From an uncultured Bacteroidota bacterium (lineage in GTDB: Bacteria > Bacteroidota > Bacteroidia > Chitinophagales > Chitinophagaceae), in the NCBI GenBank assembly GCA_903882805.1, contig CAIRYK010000076.1:1-44947 (forward strand): a DNA stretch of 44,947 nucleotides. Reading direction: 5' to 3'. This document shows positions 7,732 to 16,446 of this stretch, in pieces (position 1 is the stretch's first letter; the number at the start of each line of letters is the position of its first letter). A program made the translations under genes and the position numbers. Below the pieces are notes generated by a model. That model searched no databases. It was not told where the DNA came from and saw only the letters and a list, made by a program, of their open reading frames with translations.

Positions 7732-8079
7732 ATGATTACCATTTACGGCATTAAAAACTGCGACACTATGCAAAAAGCCATAAAATGGCTGGATGCAAAA
7801 GGCATAACTTACACGTTTCATAACTACAAAGAGCAGGGCATAGATGCCGCTACGCTGGAGCGCTGGCTGCAGCATTTTGCAGCCGATAAGCTCATCAACA
7901 CAAAAAGCACCACCTACAAGGCGCTACCCGACACAGAAAAAGACTGCATAGCCAGCCAGCCGAAGGCAATCGCTACTATGCTGGCGCACAACTCCATCAT
8001 CAAGCGTCCGGTATGGGATCTCGGTAATGGCAAAATGTACCTCGGCTGGAACGAAGCAGAACTGAACGCCCTGCTATAG
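7732..8079 (+). CDS. ArsC/Spx-family thioredoxin-fold protein (YffB-like)
   Basis: A 115-aa protein of the arsenate reductase/Spx family. The N-terminal YGIKNCDTMQKA places the single conserved cysteine at residue 10, followed by the family pattern TFHNYKEQGID and, near the end, IIKRPVWDLGNGKMYLGW, where the Arg-Pro is the conserved cis-proline site. The Asp after the Cys and the lack of a second N-terminal cysteine (no CXXC) fit the YffB/ArsC-like branch rather than redox-switch Spx. The substrate is unknown for this branch, and arsenate reduction should not be assumed because no ars genes are nearby. It appears to be a single-gene unit with its own promoter. Confidence 0.85.
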   Translation: MITIYGIKNCDTMQKAIKWLDAKGITYTFHNYKEQGIDAATLERWLQHFAADKLINTKSTTYKALPDTEKDCIASQPKAIATMLAHNSIIKRPVWDLGNGKMYLGWNEAELNALL

Positions 8080-8146
8080 CCGCGGCTACGCATATCGGTA
8101 TAGGCTAAAAATATAACAATATATAACCCACAAGCCGCCTGCCGCT

Positions 8147-8154
8147 TATCTTTG
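8147..8154 (+). promoter_or_regulatory. -7 box of the EamA transporter gene
   Basis: TATCTTTG, an exact consensus match, 7 nt before the GTG start at 8162. It supports the GTG start and implies a leaderless or nearly leaderless transcript. Confidence 0.55.
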
Positions 8155-8161
8155 CCCCACA

Positions 8162-9088
8162 GTGAAAAAAGAATACAAAGCGCACCTGGCGCTGCTGGGG
8201 GCAAATATTTTTTACGGCGCCGGCTTTACGGTTGCCAAAACCGTTATGCCCCGCCTCATAGAGCCGCTCGGTTTTATATTCATCCGTGTTGGGGTAGTTA
8301 TGGTGTTGTTCTGGCTCAGCTTTCTGGGCGGCAACAAGTTTCGCGACACCATAGACCGCAAAGACTGGCTACGCCTCGTATTGGGCGGTTTGTTCGGCGT
8401 AGCGCTCAACCAGATGTTGTTTTTCACCGGCCTCAACCTCACCTTCCCTATTCATGCGGCGCTTATTATGATGAGCACTCCGTTGCTCATTACTATCATT
8501 GCTATTTTCATGCTCCGCGAACGCATTGGCCCTGTTAAGGCCGCGGGGCTCATTATGGGTGTTAGCGGCGCAGTATTGCTCATGAGCGCTGGTAAGGAGC
8601 TCACTATCACGGGCAGTTCGGCAATAGGCGATGTTTTTGTGTTGCTCAATGCCGCATCTTACGCCATATATCTGGTAATGATCAAGCCGCTTATGCACCG
8701 CTACCGGCCTATTATCGTTATCAGGTGGGTGTTTTTCTTTGGTTTCCTTATGGTGCTCCCGTTTGGCTGGCCGCAGTTTTCCGCCATACAGTGGTCGTTG
8801 TTCACACCAGTCAATTTTCTGGCAGTAGCGTTCATAGTGGTGTGCGTTACTTTTTTTACTTACCTCTGGAACATTTATGCCCTCAAAATTCTCTCGCCCT
8901 CCATAGCGGGCGCATATATCTATTTGCAGCCCATCTTTGCTGCCATCATATCTATTGTGTTCACCGGCGAGCGACTCACCTTCATAAAAGTTATCGCTAC
9001 CCTACTCATATTTGGCGGAGTGTATATGGTCAACTTCGGATTCAGGCGCAAACGCAAAGACCTCGAAGAAGCAATACTCCCAGAGTAG
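8162..9088 (+). CDS. EamA/DMT-family inner-membrane transporter
   Basis: A 308-aa protein with about ten hydrophobic segments in two EamA repeats. Repeat one includes NIFYGAGFTVAKTVMPR and repeat two includes NAASYAIYLVMIKPL, ending in YLQPIFAAIISIVFTGERLT, the typical EamA end motif. A basic C-terminal tail (FRRKRKD) faces the cytoplasm. The family exports amino acids, nucleotides or other metabolites; the substrate cannot be read from sequence. It starts with GTG, chosen because the protein begins sensibly (VKKEYKAHLALLGANIFYG) and the -7 box is placed just upstream. No cognate biosynthetic gene is adjacent. Confidence 0.88.
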   Translation: MKKEYKAHLALLGANIFYGAGFTVAKTVMPRLIEPLGFIFIRVGVVMVLFWLSFLGGNKFRDTIDRKDWLRLVLGGLFGVALNQMLFFTGLNLTFPIHAALIMMSTPLLITIIAIFMLRERIGPVKAAGLIMGVSGAVLLMSAGKELTITGSSAIGDVFVLLNAASYAIYLVMIKPLMHRYRPIIVIRWVFFFGFLMVLPFGWPQFSAIQWSLFTPVNFLAVAFIVVCVTFFTYLWNIYALKILSPSIAGAYIYLQPIFAAIISIVFTGERLTFIKVIATLLIFGGVYMVNFGFRRKRKDLEEAILPE

Positions 9089-9113
9089 CGCCACTCCTCT
9101 CATCATAATTGAC

Positions 9114-9632
9114 TTATCGCTTAGCTCCCCTACCCCTACTGGACGATGTGAACGAACTCATACTACTACTGAAATACTGCCTGTAATAAATGGTATCTCC
9201 CAAAAAATATCCATCTATATTGTTGCTGGTATAAGGGTCGCTATATTTCGAATAGTGGAATCTACGCGTTCCGGGTGTGTACTCTATCCCACATTGGCAA
9301 TTAGCCCTTTGTTGCTCATCGCTGAATATCAGCTTTCCATCGGCTCCTCGTGTTACCACAATAGCTTTCCGTCCATATGTTTGAACCGGTCCCATACTGG
9401 TATACGATAAAAAGGTATCCTGCACATCATATGTCCCTATCACGCTGTCGGTCACAAATTTGCACAGTGTGGCGTCGGCTTTCTTGGCTGTAGCGTCATA
9501 GTTCAGCGCATCTGCATCTTTACACCCTGTTGTTTCGCTGGGTGTGGCTATTTGCGCCGCAGGGTGTGTGCAGGCTGCAAAAAACAGGCATAGCGCCAGC
9601 CCAAAATAGATTCTCATATTGGTCATAAGCAT
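9114..9632 (-). CDS. Hypothetical lipoprotein with a GC-DADALNYD motif
   Basis: A 172-aa protein with a lipobox, LFFAAC, where Cys21 is the lipidation site. The next part, GCKDADALNYDATAKKADATLC, is a variant of the GCTDPTALNYDPNATVDDGSC-like motif frequent in surface proteins of Bacteroidota, with both cysteines kept. The remainder is a predicted beta-rich domain with two clustered cysteines (CQCG) and a Ser-rich, basic tail ending SSSRGRGAKR. I do not recognise that domain. A second in-frame ATG at 9617 gives a 16-residue signal and fits better with a near-consensus -7 box (TATATTCG, 9644-9637) directly upstream. Confidence 0.7.
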   Translation of the reverse strand: MLMTNMRIYFGLALCLFFAACTHPAAQIATPSETTGCKDADALNYDATAKKADATLCKFVTDSVIGTYDVQDTFLSYTSMGPVQTYGRKAIVVTRGADGKLIFSDEQQRANCQCGIEYTPGTRRFHYSKYSDPYTSNNIDGYFLGDTIYYRQYFSSSMSSFTSSSRGRGAKR

Positions 9633-9719
9633 TTTACGAATATAGGATTTTTGCTACAAAAACCTTGCCACATTCACTTTCCGGTAATTTATTTTTTCCC
9701 CTACCATGTACCAAGCTAT

Positions 9720-10217
9720 CTATTTGCCGCAATTAAAAAAATTGTAGTCGGTTTCAGGTATATTATCAGTTACGCCTATACTCCTTGCCAGCGTTACTAT
9801 CTGGCCGCGATGGTAGGTACTATGATTTACTACGTGTATTATATATTCGTATCTACTCAGTTTGTTGGCGGCCCATGGCATGTTCAGCGTCAACTCCTCC
9901 ACCAGCTGCACCTCTGTAAAGGCCCCAAAATCCGCCTTCATTTCCAGCGACTGACTTAGTATCTCGTTCATAACAAGATCTACTTCGCGCTCGCGCACTG
10001 CCCAGTTGAAGTTAGCCGTATCTCTGCCGCAAACAAATGCCTGCCAAAACCTTTGTGTCCGCAATATATGCTGCAATGTATAGTCTATACTGCTAAAGCT
10101 CGATGCCCCCTGACAGTACAGCGTATCGGTACCCAATTGTTGTAACCATTTCACTATTTTATTATTAGCCCATTCGTTGTAGGCGGCATAGTTGGCAATT
10201 AATTTTTGAAGGCTCAT
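9720..10217 (-). CDS. DinB-like four-helix-bundle protein
   Basis: A 165-aa protein of the DinB/YfiT-like superfamily. It has the helical pattern (YNEWANNKIVKWLQQL, then DYTLQHILRTQRFW) and the C-terminal HVVNHSTYHRGQIVTL. The His in QHIL and the two in NHSTYH are the usual divalent-metal ligands. Members include metal-dependent thiol transferases and many of unknown role; the reaction is not assigned. It is transcribed alone: an exact -7 box (TATATTTG, 10253-10246) is 28 bp upstream, and the hairpin at 10258-10310 separates it from the PhnA-domain gene. Confidence 0.85.
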   Translation of the reverse strand: MSLQKLIANYAAYNEWANNKIVKWLQQLGTDTLYCQGASSFSSIDYTLQHILRTQRFWQAFVCGRDTANFNWAVREREVDLVMNEILSQSLEMKADFGAFTEVQLVEELTLNMPWAANKLSRYEYIIHVVNHSTYHRGQIVTLARSIGVTDNIPETDYNFFNCGK

Positions 10218-10245
10218 ATTATCAGGTTATTTCCATCTCTAGAAC

Positions 10246-10253
10246 CAAATATA
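10246..10253 (-). promoter_or_regulatory. -7 box of the DinB-like gene
   Basis: On the minus strand the sequence reads TATATTTG, an exact TAnnTTTG match, 28 nt before the ATG at 10217. Confidence 0.5.
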
Positions 10254-10257
10254 CCAA

Positions 10258-10310
10258 AATAAAGAGTAGCTGCACCAGCAAAACAATGCCCCGCACAGCT
10301 ACTCTTTATT
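10258..10310 (-). terminator. Terminator after the PhnA-domain gene
   Basis: A 15-bp perfect stem: AATAAAGAGTAGCTG (10258-10272) with its complement at 10296-10310. It is 58 bp past the stop of the PhnA-domain gene. The A/T base of the stem supplies the U-tract. Confidence 0.8.
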
Positions 10311-10368
10311 CAATTATCCAAAGCCATCAAGCCAAAATACCTGAAATACCCTTCTCTACAGCGCTTCG

Positions 10369-10953
10369 TTAGCTACTTTGCTTCCGCACATACTTAGTCA
10401 GTATCACTATCACCTGCCCTTCTATTCTTCCCTCTATCTGTTCGGTATTATTTTCTACCAATCTTATGTTCTTTACTACAGTGCCCAGCTTGGCATTTAG
10501 CGTAGACCCCTTCACGTCCAGCGATTTTATCAGCACAACGCTATCGCCTGCCTGCAGTACATTACCGTTGCAATCTTTATGCAGATCCACAGTTCCATCA
10601 TTGTCATGGTCGCCGGTAGCTTTTGCCCACTCCAGCTTTTCGTCGTCCAGATACATCATATCCAGCGCATCCATCGCCCAGCTTTCACTGCGCAGGCGGT
10701 TCAGCATACGCCACGATACTACCTGCACGCCCGGTACTTCGCTCCACATACTTGTGGTCAGGCAACTCCAGTGTGCGCTGTCTAGTTCTTCTTTCTTTTC
10801 TATCTGAGCCAAACACTTATCGCAAATCATTATGCAATTGTCTTCAGTGGTTCGTGTTTGCGGCAACACTTCATAAACCTTAAGCGGTGTTTCCGCCTGG
10901 CACAATTCGCATTTTTTTTCGCTGCGTTTGGTCAGTAAATCTTCCAGTTTCAT
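10369..10953 (-). CDS. PhnA-domain (YjdM-like) protein
   Basis: A 194-aa protein with two parts. The N-terminus holds a likely zinc ribbon, CELCQAE (residues ~16-19) and CDKC (~44-47). The C-terminal 75 residues are the PhnA/YjdM domain: DLHKDCNGNVLQAGDSVVLIKSLDVKGS, ending VILTKYVRKQ. The region between (SAHWSCLTTSMWSEVPGVQVVSWRMLNRL) is the conserved extension of longer PhnA-type proteins. Despite its historical name the family has no proven role in phosphonate use, and no phn genes are nearby. An exact -7 box (TAACTTTG, 10984-10977) is 23 bp upstream. Confidence 0.88.
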   Translation of the reverse strand: MKLEDLLTKRSEKKCELCQAETPLKVYEVLPQTRTTEDNCIMICDKCLAQIEKKEELDSAHWSCLTTSMWSEVPGVQVVSWRMLNRLRSESWAMDALDMMYLDDEKLEWAKATGDHDNDGTVDLHKDCNGNVLQAGDSVVLIKSLDVKGSTLNAKLGTVVKNIRLVENNTEQIEGRIEGQVIVILTKYVRKQSS

Positions 10954-10976
10954 ATAACTCTATATTAATCAGGCCA

Positions 10977-10984
10977 CAAAGTTA
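10977..10984 (-). promoter_or_regulatory. -7 box of the PhnA-domain gene
   Basis: TAACTTTG on the minus strand, an exact consensus match, 23 nt before the ATG. Confidence 0.5.
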
Positions 10985-11109
10985 ACCATTCCCCCAAGCT
11001 TTTTATTGACAATAGTCAGCATAACAAAGTGTAGTTGTAAAAATGAAGCTATCAATCGAAGGATAATTCGTCATTTGGCGTCTAAACAAATAGAATAATA
11101 ATATAGTTT

Positions 11110-11976
11110 ATGATGAAGAAAATTGTTTTGAGCGCAGCCATTTTGTGGGCTACGCAGAGTATGGCGCAGATAATACCCAACGGCGGTTTTGAAACCTGGG
11201 CAACTACAGGCCCATTTCTGGCGCCTACAGGCTGGGCGACCAGTCCTGCAGTAGTGCAGAGCAGCGCCGCCCATAGCGGTAGTTGGGCATTGCAATGCAA
11301 GGTCGACACCTTTACCAACCCCATGACCTCCACCCTCGACACCGTAGCAGCTACTGCTTATACCGGCGCAGCCACTATGGGCCCGCCTCCCATGCCCGGC
11401 ACAAGCTTTGGCGGTTTTGCCTACACAGCCTGGCCCGATAGTATAACCGGCTACTACAAGTACTCTGGTGCGCCCAACGACTCATTTACTATTCTGGCCC
11501 AACTGTGCAAGTGGGACACCGCAACTCATGCCCGCACCATTATAAAGCAGGCCCGCTGGACCAGCGCTGCAGCTGCAAGCAACTACACCCGCTTTAGCTT
11601 GCCGCTCATTGCTTCCGGCAGTTCCACCACTCCCGATACCGCTTTTATTCAGGTATTTGCCGCCAATCAGCAAGCCCCCAAACATATGGGTACCTCCCTT
11701 TGGGTAGATGACCTCGGCTTCATTACTCTACCGAATGCTGTACCTCAAGTATCGGCTTTGGCCAATGTCGTCGTTTACCCCAATCCATTTACAGATAAAA
11801 TCACCGTATCTGGCGCCTCCATAAAATCGATAATGGTGCGTAATGCGGTAGGAAATACAGTCATAACAACAACAGACAAAATTTTCAACACTTCCGAGCT
11901 CGCTCCCGGACTGTACTACTTAACCATTACCAACATTGAAGGCGAAATAACAACAAAACAGATTGTGAAGCGCTAA
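11110..11976 (+). CDS. Secreted protein with T9SS type-A sorting domain
   Basis: A 288-aa protein. The signal peptide is MMKKIVLSAAILWATQSMAQ, with cleavage after SMA. The mature N-terminus IIPNGGFETW and the following beta-rich domain (SAAHSGSWALQCKVD, GYYKYSG, LWVDDLGFI) look like a carbohydrate-binding jelly roll of the PCMD/CBM type; the ligand is unknown. The C-terminal 75 residues are a T9SS type-A sorting domain: VVVYPNPFTDKITVSG, SIMVRNAVGN, then LAPGLYYLTITN and the basic end KQIVKR. The protein should be exported across the outer membrane and anchored or released. The gene is convergent with the 602-aa T9SS protein and shares its terminator. Confidence 0.85.
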   Translation: MMKKIVLSAAILWATQSMAQIIPNGGFETWATTGPFLAPTGWATSPAVVQSSAAHSGSWALQCKVDTFTNPMTSTLDTVAATAYTGAATMGPPPMPGTSFGGFAYTAWPDSITGYYKYSGAPNDSFTILAQLCKWDTATHARTIIKQARWTSAAAASNYTRFSLPLIASGSSTTPDTAFIQVFAANQQAPKHMGTSLWVDDLGFITLPNAVPQVSALANVVVYPNPFTDKITVSGASIKSIMVRNAVGNTVITTTDKIFNTSELAPGLYYLTITNIEGEITTKQIVKR

Positions 11977-12090
11977 AAGTTAATACTCATATTGACAAAT
12001 AACAATGTCAGAAAACAGCGGCAAACGGGATACCCTGTGCGCGGCTTTGTTTTTTAGAAACCTACCATTTTACAAAATTACTTTAACAAA

Positions 12091-12117
12091 AACGGCCGCC
12101 CTATTTGGACGGCCGTT
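12091..12117. terminator. Bidirectional terminator between convergent T9SS genes
   Basis: AACGGCCG (12091-12098) pairs with CGGCCGTT (12110-12117), and inner CC/GG can extend the stem past a bulged A. It is flanked by an A-run on the left and lies between two convergent stops. Confidence 0.75.
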
Positions 12118-12145
12118 CTAACATGCAACTTACTATAAGGGGAAA

Positions 12146-13954
12146 TTAGTGTTGCACAGTTATTTTTGTAGTCAGTTCCTTACCGGTTTTGCTGTTCAGT
12201 TTTACAATATACAGTCCGTTAGCCAGGGTTTCTGTGCTTATGCTTGCTTGTCCGTTGTGGCTTGCGCTTGCGCCCACAGTGCGACCCAATACATCTGTAA
12301 CAGTCATGCTGAATTCAGTTTTGTCGTCAGATACTGCATTTACTTTGTTAGCTGCAGGGTTTGGATAAACGTTTGCTTTAAAGCCAGCGTTAACAATCTG
12401 CTGAGTAAATGTGGGTATTCTTATAGTGTTCAACGTGGTATTTGTTATGATAGCAGGGTTGTAATCGAAATAGATTGCTGCTTTGTTTTTGATTTGAGTT
12501 CCCGCTGGCAATGCTTCATTAAGCGCTATTGCATAAGTTACTGCGCCCATGCTGCCATAGTAATCAGCTCCGCTATCGGGCAGGTTGATGTCATTGAAAC
12601 GGAATTTCACCAAACGGCCTTCTGTAAATATCTGTACCGGATGAGTAGCGTTAAGTATATGAATGGTAGATGCATCTACATTTGCACTGAGCGTATCTAC
12701 TATTGTTACATTTCTTGCAGGCGCATTACCTGTATTCTGGAAATGTATCTGATAGCTCATAGGCGTACCGTTTTCTATATAGCCTGGAGTTCCCGATCCT
12801 TGAGGAGCTACTTCTTTCATATTTGGGTCGTAAGCCGAACGTACATAACCGCAGAAAGTGCTTGTATTATTGCTCATATTCGGGTCGGTAATAGATGTTG
12901 CAGTTGCATTTACTGTATTACACAGTCTGTCGCCTATCATAGTTGTTGGGCTCACTGCCACTATTACTGAAGAATAAAAACCAAAATATGTGCCGCTTGA
13001 TACATAGTTCCATGTTACTGTGCTACCCGAAACAGATGAAGGAGCTGGGAAGCCAGGTACTACGCCTACATAAGTAAGGTTCGGATCGAGCGTAAGCGTA
13101 ATGGTAGATGTAAGTGAGCTGCATGTATATCCATACCACCAAGACCAGTTACCTGCCCATACGCCTACAGTTGTAGTGTCGCCAGAAACAAAACAATGAT
13201 CCCATCCTAACGCTGACATATCTACAGTAGCAGGCGGCGTGCATTCGTAAGCAAAATCCTCAGTGTACGACCCACCGCTTGTAACCGTAAGTGTGTATGC
13301 TCCAGACGATGGGCAAGATGGCGCAAGGTTACTATCTAACCATCCAGACCATGACCAGTGATACAGATACCCCATTGGAATAACTGTATAGTTTCCAGGC
13401 AACAAATTGATGCTGTAATAACCAGTATCGTTGGTCCATCCGCTCCATACGCTATCGTGGGTAGTATTGTTCACCACAAGTATAGGTGCGTAAGAGATAC
13501 CAATTTCGCCAGATTCTTTAGTGCAATTACTATTATCGTCTATATACAATTTACCGGATAGCACTCCACAATCGTTCGACAATGTTAATGGGCGATTATA
13601 GGCGGTATCTGCCAATCCACCTGGAGCCGTTACCCTAAACATAACATTGTAGGTACCAGGCATGGTGTAAGTGTGGTAGGGGAACTGGTAAAAGGACGAA
13701 GTAGCCTGAATACGATAGCTTGTGTCCGATCCGTCGTCATAATTGATGTAAATATCTACAGAGTCGGTAGATATTAATGTTCCGGTGCAACCTCCATAAA
13801 CCATAAAGCTGGCATTGTTGGGCAGGTAGCAATAGGTCATTACCGAATCGAAACCGGTAATAGAAACACCGGTAATTGTTGCTGAAGCTTTTTCAGCTTT
13901 GAAAAAGGATACCAGGCCGAGGAAAAGGGCTGATAAGAGTAGTTTCTTGTTCAT
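12146..13954 (-). CDS. Large secreted T9SS type-A protein with PKD-like, SdrD-B-like and DUF11-type domains
   Basis: A 602-aa protein beginning with a signal peptide (MNKKLLLSALFLGLVSFFKAEKASA). Residues ~30-125 form a PKD-like beta-sandwich (YINYDDGSDTSYRI, HTYTMPGTYNVMFRV). Residues ~133-230 resemble an SdrD B-like/Cna-B repeat (GKLYIDDNSNCTKESGE, GYYSINLLPGNYTVIP). Residues ~235-370 form a further beta domain. About 375-520 is a DUF11-like segment typical of T9SS cargo: YDPNMKEVAPQG, YQIHFQNTGNAPARNVTIVDTLS, AIYFDYNPAIITN. The C-terminus VYPNPAANKVN to the end is a type-A sorting domain. It is likely a surface or adhesin-type structural protein with no catalytic motif. The 314 bp upstream are AT-rich. 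Confidence 0.88.
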   Translation of the reverse strand: MNKKLLLSALFLGLVSFFKAEKASATITGVSITGFDSVMTYCYLPNNASFMVYGGCTGTLISTDSVDIYINYDDGSDTSYRIQATSSFYQFPYHTYTMPGTYNVMFRVTAPGGLADTAYNRPLTLSNDCGVLSGKLYIDDNSNCTKESGEIGISYAPILVVNNTTHDSVWSGWTNDTGYYSINLLPGNYTVIPMGYLYHWSWSGWLDSNLAPSCPSSGAYTLTVTSGGSYTEDFAYECTPPATVDMSALGWDHCFVSGDTTTVGVWAGNWSWWYGYTCSSLTSTITLTLDPNLTYVGVVPGFPAPSSVSGSTVTWNYVSSGTYFGFYSSVIVAVSPTTMIGDRLCNTVNATATSITDPNMSNNTSTFCGYVRSAYDPNMKEVAPQGSGTPGYIENGTPMSYQIHFQNTGNAPARNVTIVDTLSANVDASTIHILNATHPVQIFTEGRLVKFRFNDINLPDSGADYYGSMGAVTYAIALNEALPAGTQIKNKAAIYFDYNPAIITNTTLNTIRIPTFTQQIVNAGFKANVYPNPAANKVNAVSDDKTEFSMTVTDVLGRTVGASASHNGQASISTETLANGLYIVKLNSKTGKELTTKITVQH

Positions 13955-14268
13955 CTTTTTTGGTTTGGATATTGGTTAAATAATAGTTTTTTAACGCCAT
14001 TTTTCCCAACCCTCCATTCTTGCCGCATCTGGCCAGTAATGCGCAATTATTTCAGGTGCTGAAAATGTTACGTTCCAACAATCTTGCTGTTTTAGCTTGT
14101 TTACTGCACCAATCTTAAAACTGCACGATTGCCTTTATAATACTACTGACGAGCCAACCAAACCAATCGTTAGCCTACAAGAAAAAAATTTTCATAAAAA
14201 AATGAACACACAAATCGATCCATTAACCAAAGATTAATAGAAGCAAAAGAGAAAAAACATACAGGAGA
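13955..14268. other. Intergenic, AT-rich, no gene seen
   Basis: The 314 bases lie between two minus-strand genes. No open frame with coding character, no tRNA and no strong hairpin is visible. A weak -7-like TAAGATTG on the minus strand near 14140 could serve the 602-aa gene. Confidence 0.5.
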
Positions 14269-15267
14269 TCATCCCAACTTAAAAGCAACATAAAATGCCG
14301 CACCCTTACCTACCTCAGACTCTACCCAAATTCGTCCGCCATTTTGCTCTACAAATTCGTGGCAAAGCATAAGTCCTATACCTGTACCTTTTTCGTTATC
14401 TGTGCCTGGCGAGCTTTTTATGATTGGCTTAAATACAGAAGCTATTGTATCGGCGCTGAGGCCAACCCCTGTATCTTTTACGGCTATTACAGCAAAACCC
14501 GCAAGGCTTTCTTTATCTGCTGTCAGGGTCACGGAGCCTCCCTGCAGCGTAAACTTTATAGCATTCGACAATAAATTGCGCAACACAAAATCAAATTGGT
14601 CATTATCAGCAAATACAAATACATCCGCTGGTATATTATTCTGAACCGATATATTTTTTGTGGCGGCGCTGAAATTAAGCAACCGCATATTTTTCTGCAA
14701 AGTATCCAGCACGTTGAGCTTTCTAGGGTTAACGCCTGTTTTGTTAATTTGCGATTTACCCCAATATAGCAACGTCTCCAGTGTTTCGAGCGTGGTCTGA
14801 GATTGACCCCGCAAAGCTTGCATCATAAAGTGGCGTTCCTCGGGTGTTGTGCTTGCATCGTCAAGTATGTCGAGCACCATATTAATATTGCCCACTGGCC
14901 CGCGCAAATCATGCCCTATCACCGAAAACAAGTTATCTTTCATCGCATTTGATGCGGCCAGCGCCTCCTTCTGTTTTATAAGTTCTCTATTCAGTAATCT
15001 GGTCTTCCGGTAAAAGAGGAGTACAGCCAAAACTGCAACAGCCAAACTGATCACTATCGCCCAAAGTGCATTACGTTTCTGCATATTTGCAAGTTCCGTT
15101 AGCTTTAACTGTTTTAGCTTACTATTACTTTGTTCCAGTTCATAAACCGATTCAAGACTTGCTATCTCTTTGGCTTTTTCTACATTCACAATACTATCGT
15201 GTATCAGCCGTTCCTGCTCCATTAGCGATACCATCTCTTTGTAGTTGCCTATTTTCCGGTTTACCAC
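14269..15267 (-). CDS. Sensor histidine kinase, C-terminal half of a split TPR kinase
   Basis: A 332-residue frame holding the remaining TPR-end helix (YKEMVSLMEQERLIHDSIVNVEKAKEIASLES), a coiled linker, one transmembrane helix (ALWAIVISLAVAVLAVLLFY, ~66-85), and the kinase core. The H-box is FSVIGHDLRGPVGNINM, the N-box FDFVLRNLLSNAIKFT, G1 KDTGVGLS and G2 GTGIGLMLCHEFVEQNGG, so all catalytic blocks are intact. It is in the same frame as the upstream gene, separated only by a TAG at 15271-15273 and one codon; the apparent start is GTG at 15267. The TPR-TM-kinase architecture is normally one Bacteroidota protein, so this is the distal part of a nonsense-interrupted gene unless GTG re-initiation rescues it. 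No response regulator is adjacent. Confidence 0.85.
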   Translation of the reverse strand: MVNRKIGNYKEMVSLMEQERLIHDSIVNVEKAKEIASLESVYELEQSNSKLKQLKLTELANMQKRNALWAIVISLAVAVLAVLLFYRKTRLLNRELIKQKEALAASNAMKDNLFSVIGHDLRGPVGNINMVLDILDDASTTPEERHFMMQALRGQSQTTLETLETLLYWGKSQINKTGVNPRKLNVLDTLQKNMRLLNFSAATKNISVQNNIPADVFVFADNDQFDFVLRNLLSNAIKFTLQGGSVTLTADKESLAGFAVIAVKDTGVGLSADTIASVFKPIIKSSPGTDNEKGTGIGLMLCHEFVEQNGGRIWVESEVGKGAAFYVAFKLG

Positions 15268-15270
15268 TAT

Positions 15271-16269
15271 CTACTCTTGATAAATTTCATCAATCAGCAT
15301 TTTGTTATTAACTTTTTTGGCAATTACGAGCGCCTCATTAAGCTTACTCAATGCTTTAGCCAAATCAGTTTTATCGTAAACACCCCCAATATTCTGCAAT
15401 AATCTGGCCTCCTCTTCCGGCAATTTCTTTTCTCGCGCTATCGCCAGCGCTTCTTCAAAGTAAGATAATGCCTTAGGCAAATCGTTGAACCTTTGGTAGA
15501 CAATCCCGAAATTGAGTAGCGAATAGAGATAAATATCAATATAGCTTTGCTTGTCGCTTCCGTCAAGCGCTTTTTGGAAGTAATTAACCGCATTGTTTAA
15601 GTCGCCCTTCATTCCGTAGGCAATTCCTATGTTATTGTATAGGTTACACTTTGTGCGCACCCCAATTTTATCATTGAACATAGACATAGCTTTGCTATCA
15701 TACTCCACACATTTATCCAGCTCGCCTATTTCCCTACTTACATTACCTAAGTTCATATATGCGTTCAGCATACCTAATGAATCCGATAGCTTCTGAAAAA
15801 TCTTTAAAGCTTCAATAAAATGCGCTGTAGCCTTATCGCCGCTACCTGTTCGTGCATCGAGCGTACCAAGCAGATTATGTGCCAAAGCTACACCTCTAGC
15901 CAATTTCAACTCTTCGTACAACCGCAATGCCTCATTGATCTTTTTCCGCGAAAAATTGAGATTTCCCCTATCCGATTCAAGTCTGCCTTGCATACACAAT
16001 ACATCTGCTATGCCAGCAACATCATTTATTTCTGTATAATATTTCAACCCGCCGTCCAATTCTTTGTACACAGTATCCGTGTTTGAATAACGATAGTTTT
16101 CAAACAGCTTTTTATACCGCTCTAACCTACTATCTTTTTGCGCATTAGGTTCCCTTCCGACCATGTTCGATACAGAACTACTCTGTGCATATGTTTGGTT
16201 GTTTGCTAAGAAGCATAATGCGCACGAAATAATAAATGTTAAGAAACGCTTGGCTAAGCTATTTTTCAT
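15271..16269 (-). CDS. TPR periplasmic sensor half of the split histidine kinase
   Basis: A 332-residue frame. A signal peptide (FLTFIISCALCFLANNQTYAQ) is followed by about six to seven tetratricopeptide repeats from residue ~70. Examples are ALAHNLLGTLDARTGSGDKA, AYMNLGNVSREIGELDKCVEY, YNNIGIAYGMKGDLNNAVNYF and LLNFGIVYQRFNDLPKALSYF. The frame ends at MLIDEIYQE-TAG in the middle of a repeat, which continues in the same frame as KIGNYKEMVSLMEQ. In intact homologues the TPR region is periplasmic and feeds a membrane helix and kinase core. The repeat being cut across the stop is the main evidence that the two parts were one gene (667 codons, 16269-14269). Confidence 0.85.
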   Translation of the reverse strand: MKNSLAKRFLTFIISCALCFLANNQTYAQSSSVSNMVGREPNAQKDSRLERYKKLFENYRYSNTDTVYKELDGGLKYYTEINDVAGIADVLCMQGRLESDRGNLNFSRKKINEALRLYEELKLARGVALAHNLLGTLDARTGSGDKATAHFIEALKIFQKLSDSLGMLNAYMNLGNVSREIGELDKCVEYDSKAMSMFNDKIGVRTKCNLYNNIGIAYGMKGDLNNAVNYFQKALDGSDKQSYIDIYLYSLLNFGIVYQRFNDLPKALSYFEEALAIAREKKLPEEEARLLQNIGGVYDKTDLAKALSKLNEALVIAKKVNNKMLIDEIYQE

Positions 16270-16433
16270 AGGGGTAAATATACAAAAGAGTTAATCGTTA
16301 TACTGTTGACCCTTACTTCTTTGCTGCTAATAACAAGCGATTACCAATCGGCGATGACGTTCCCTTGTTTGTTAACTATTTATGATATTCATAAACTGTT
16401 TCAGGTAAATCTGGAATTGTAGCCGCAATACAC

Positions 16434-16441
16434 TACCTTTG
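16434..16441 (+). promoter_or_regulatory. -7 box upstream of the J-domain/KTSC gene
   Basis: TACCTTTG, an exact TAnnTTTG match, 143 nt before the ATG at 16585, much farther than in neighbouring genes. The long leader contains a terminator-like hairpin. Confidence 0.55.
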
Positions 16442-16446
16442 CAAAT

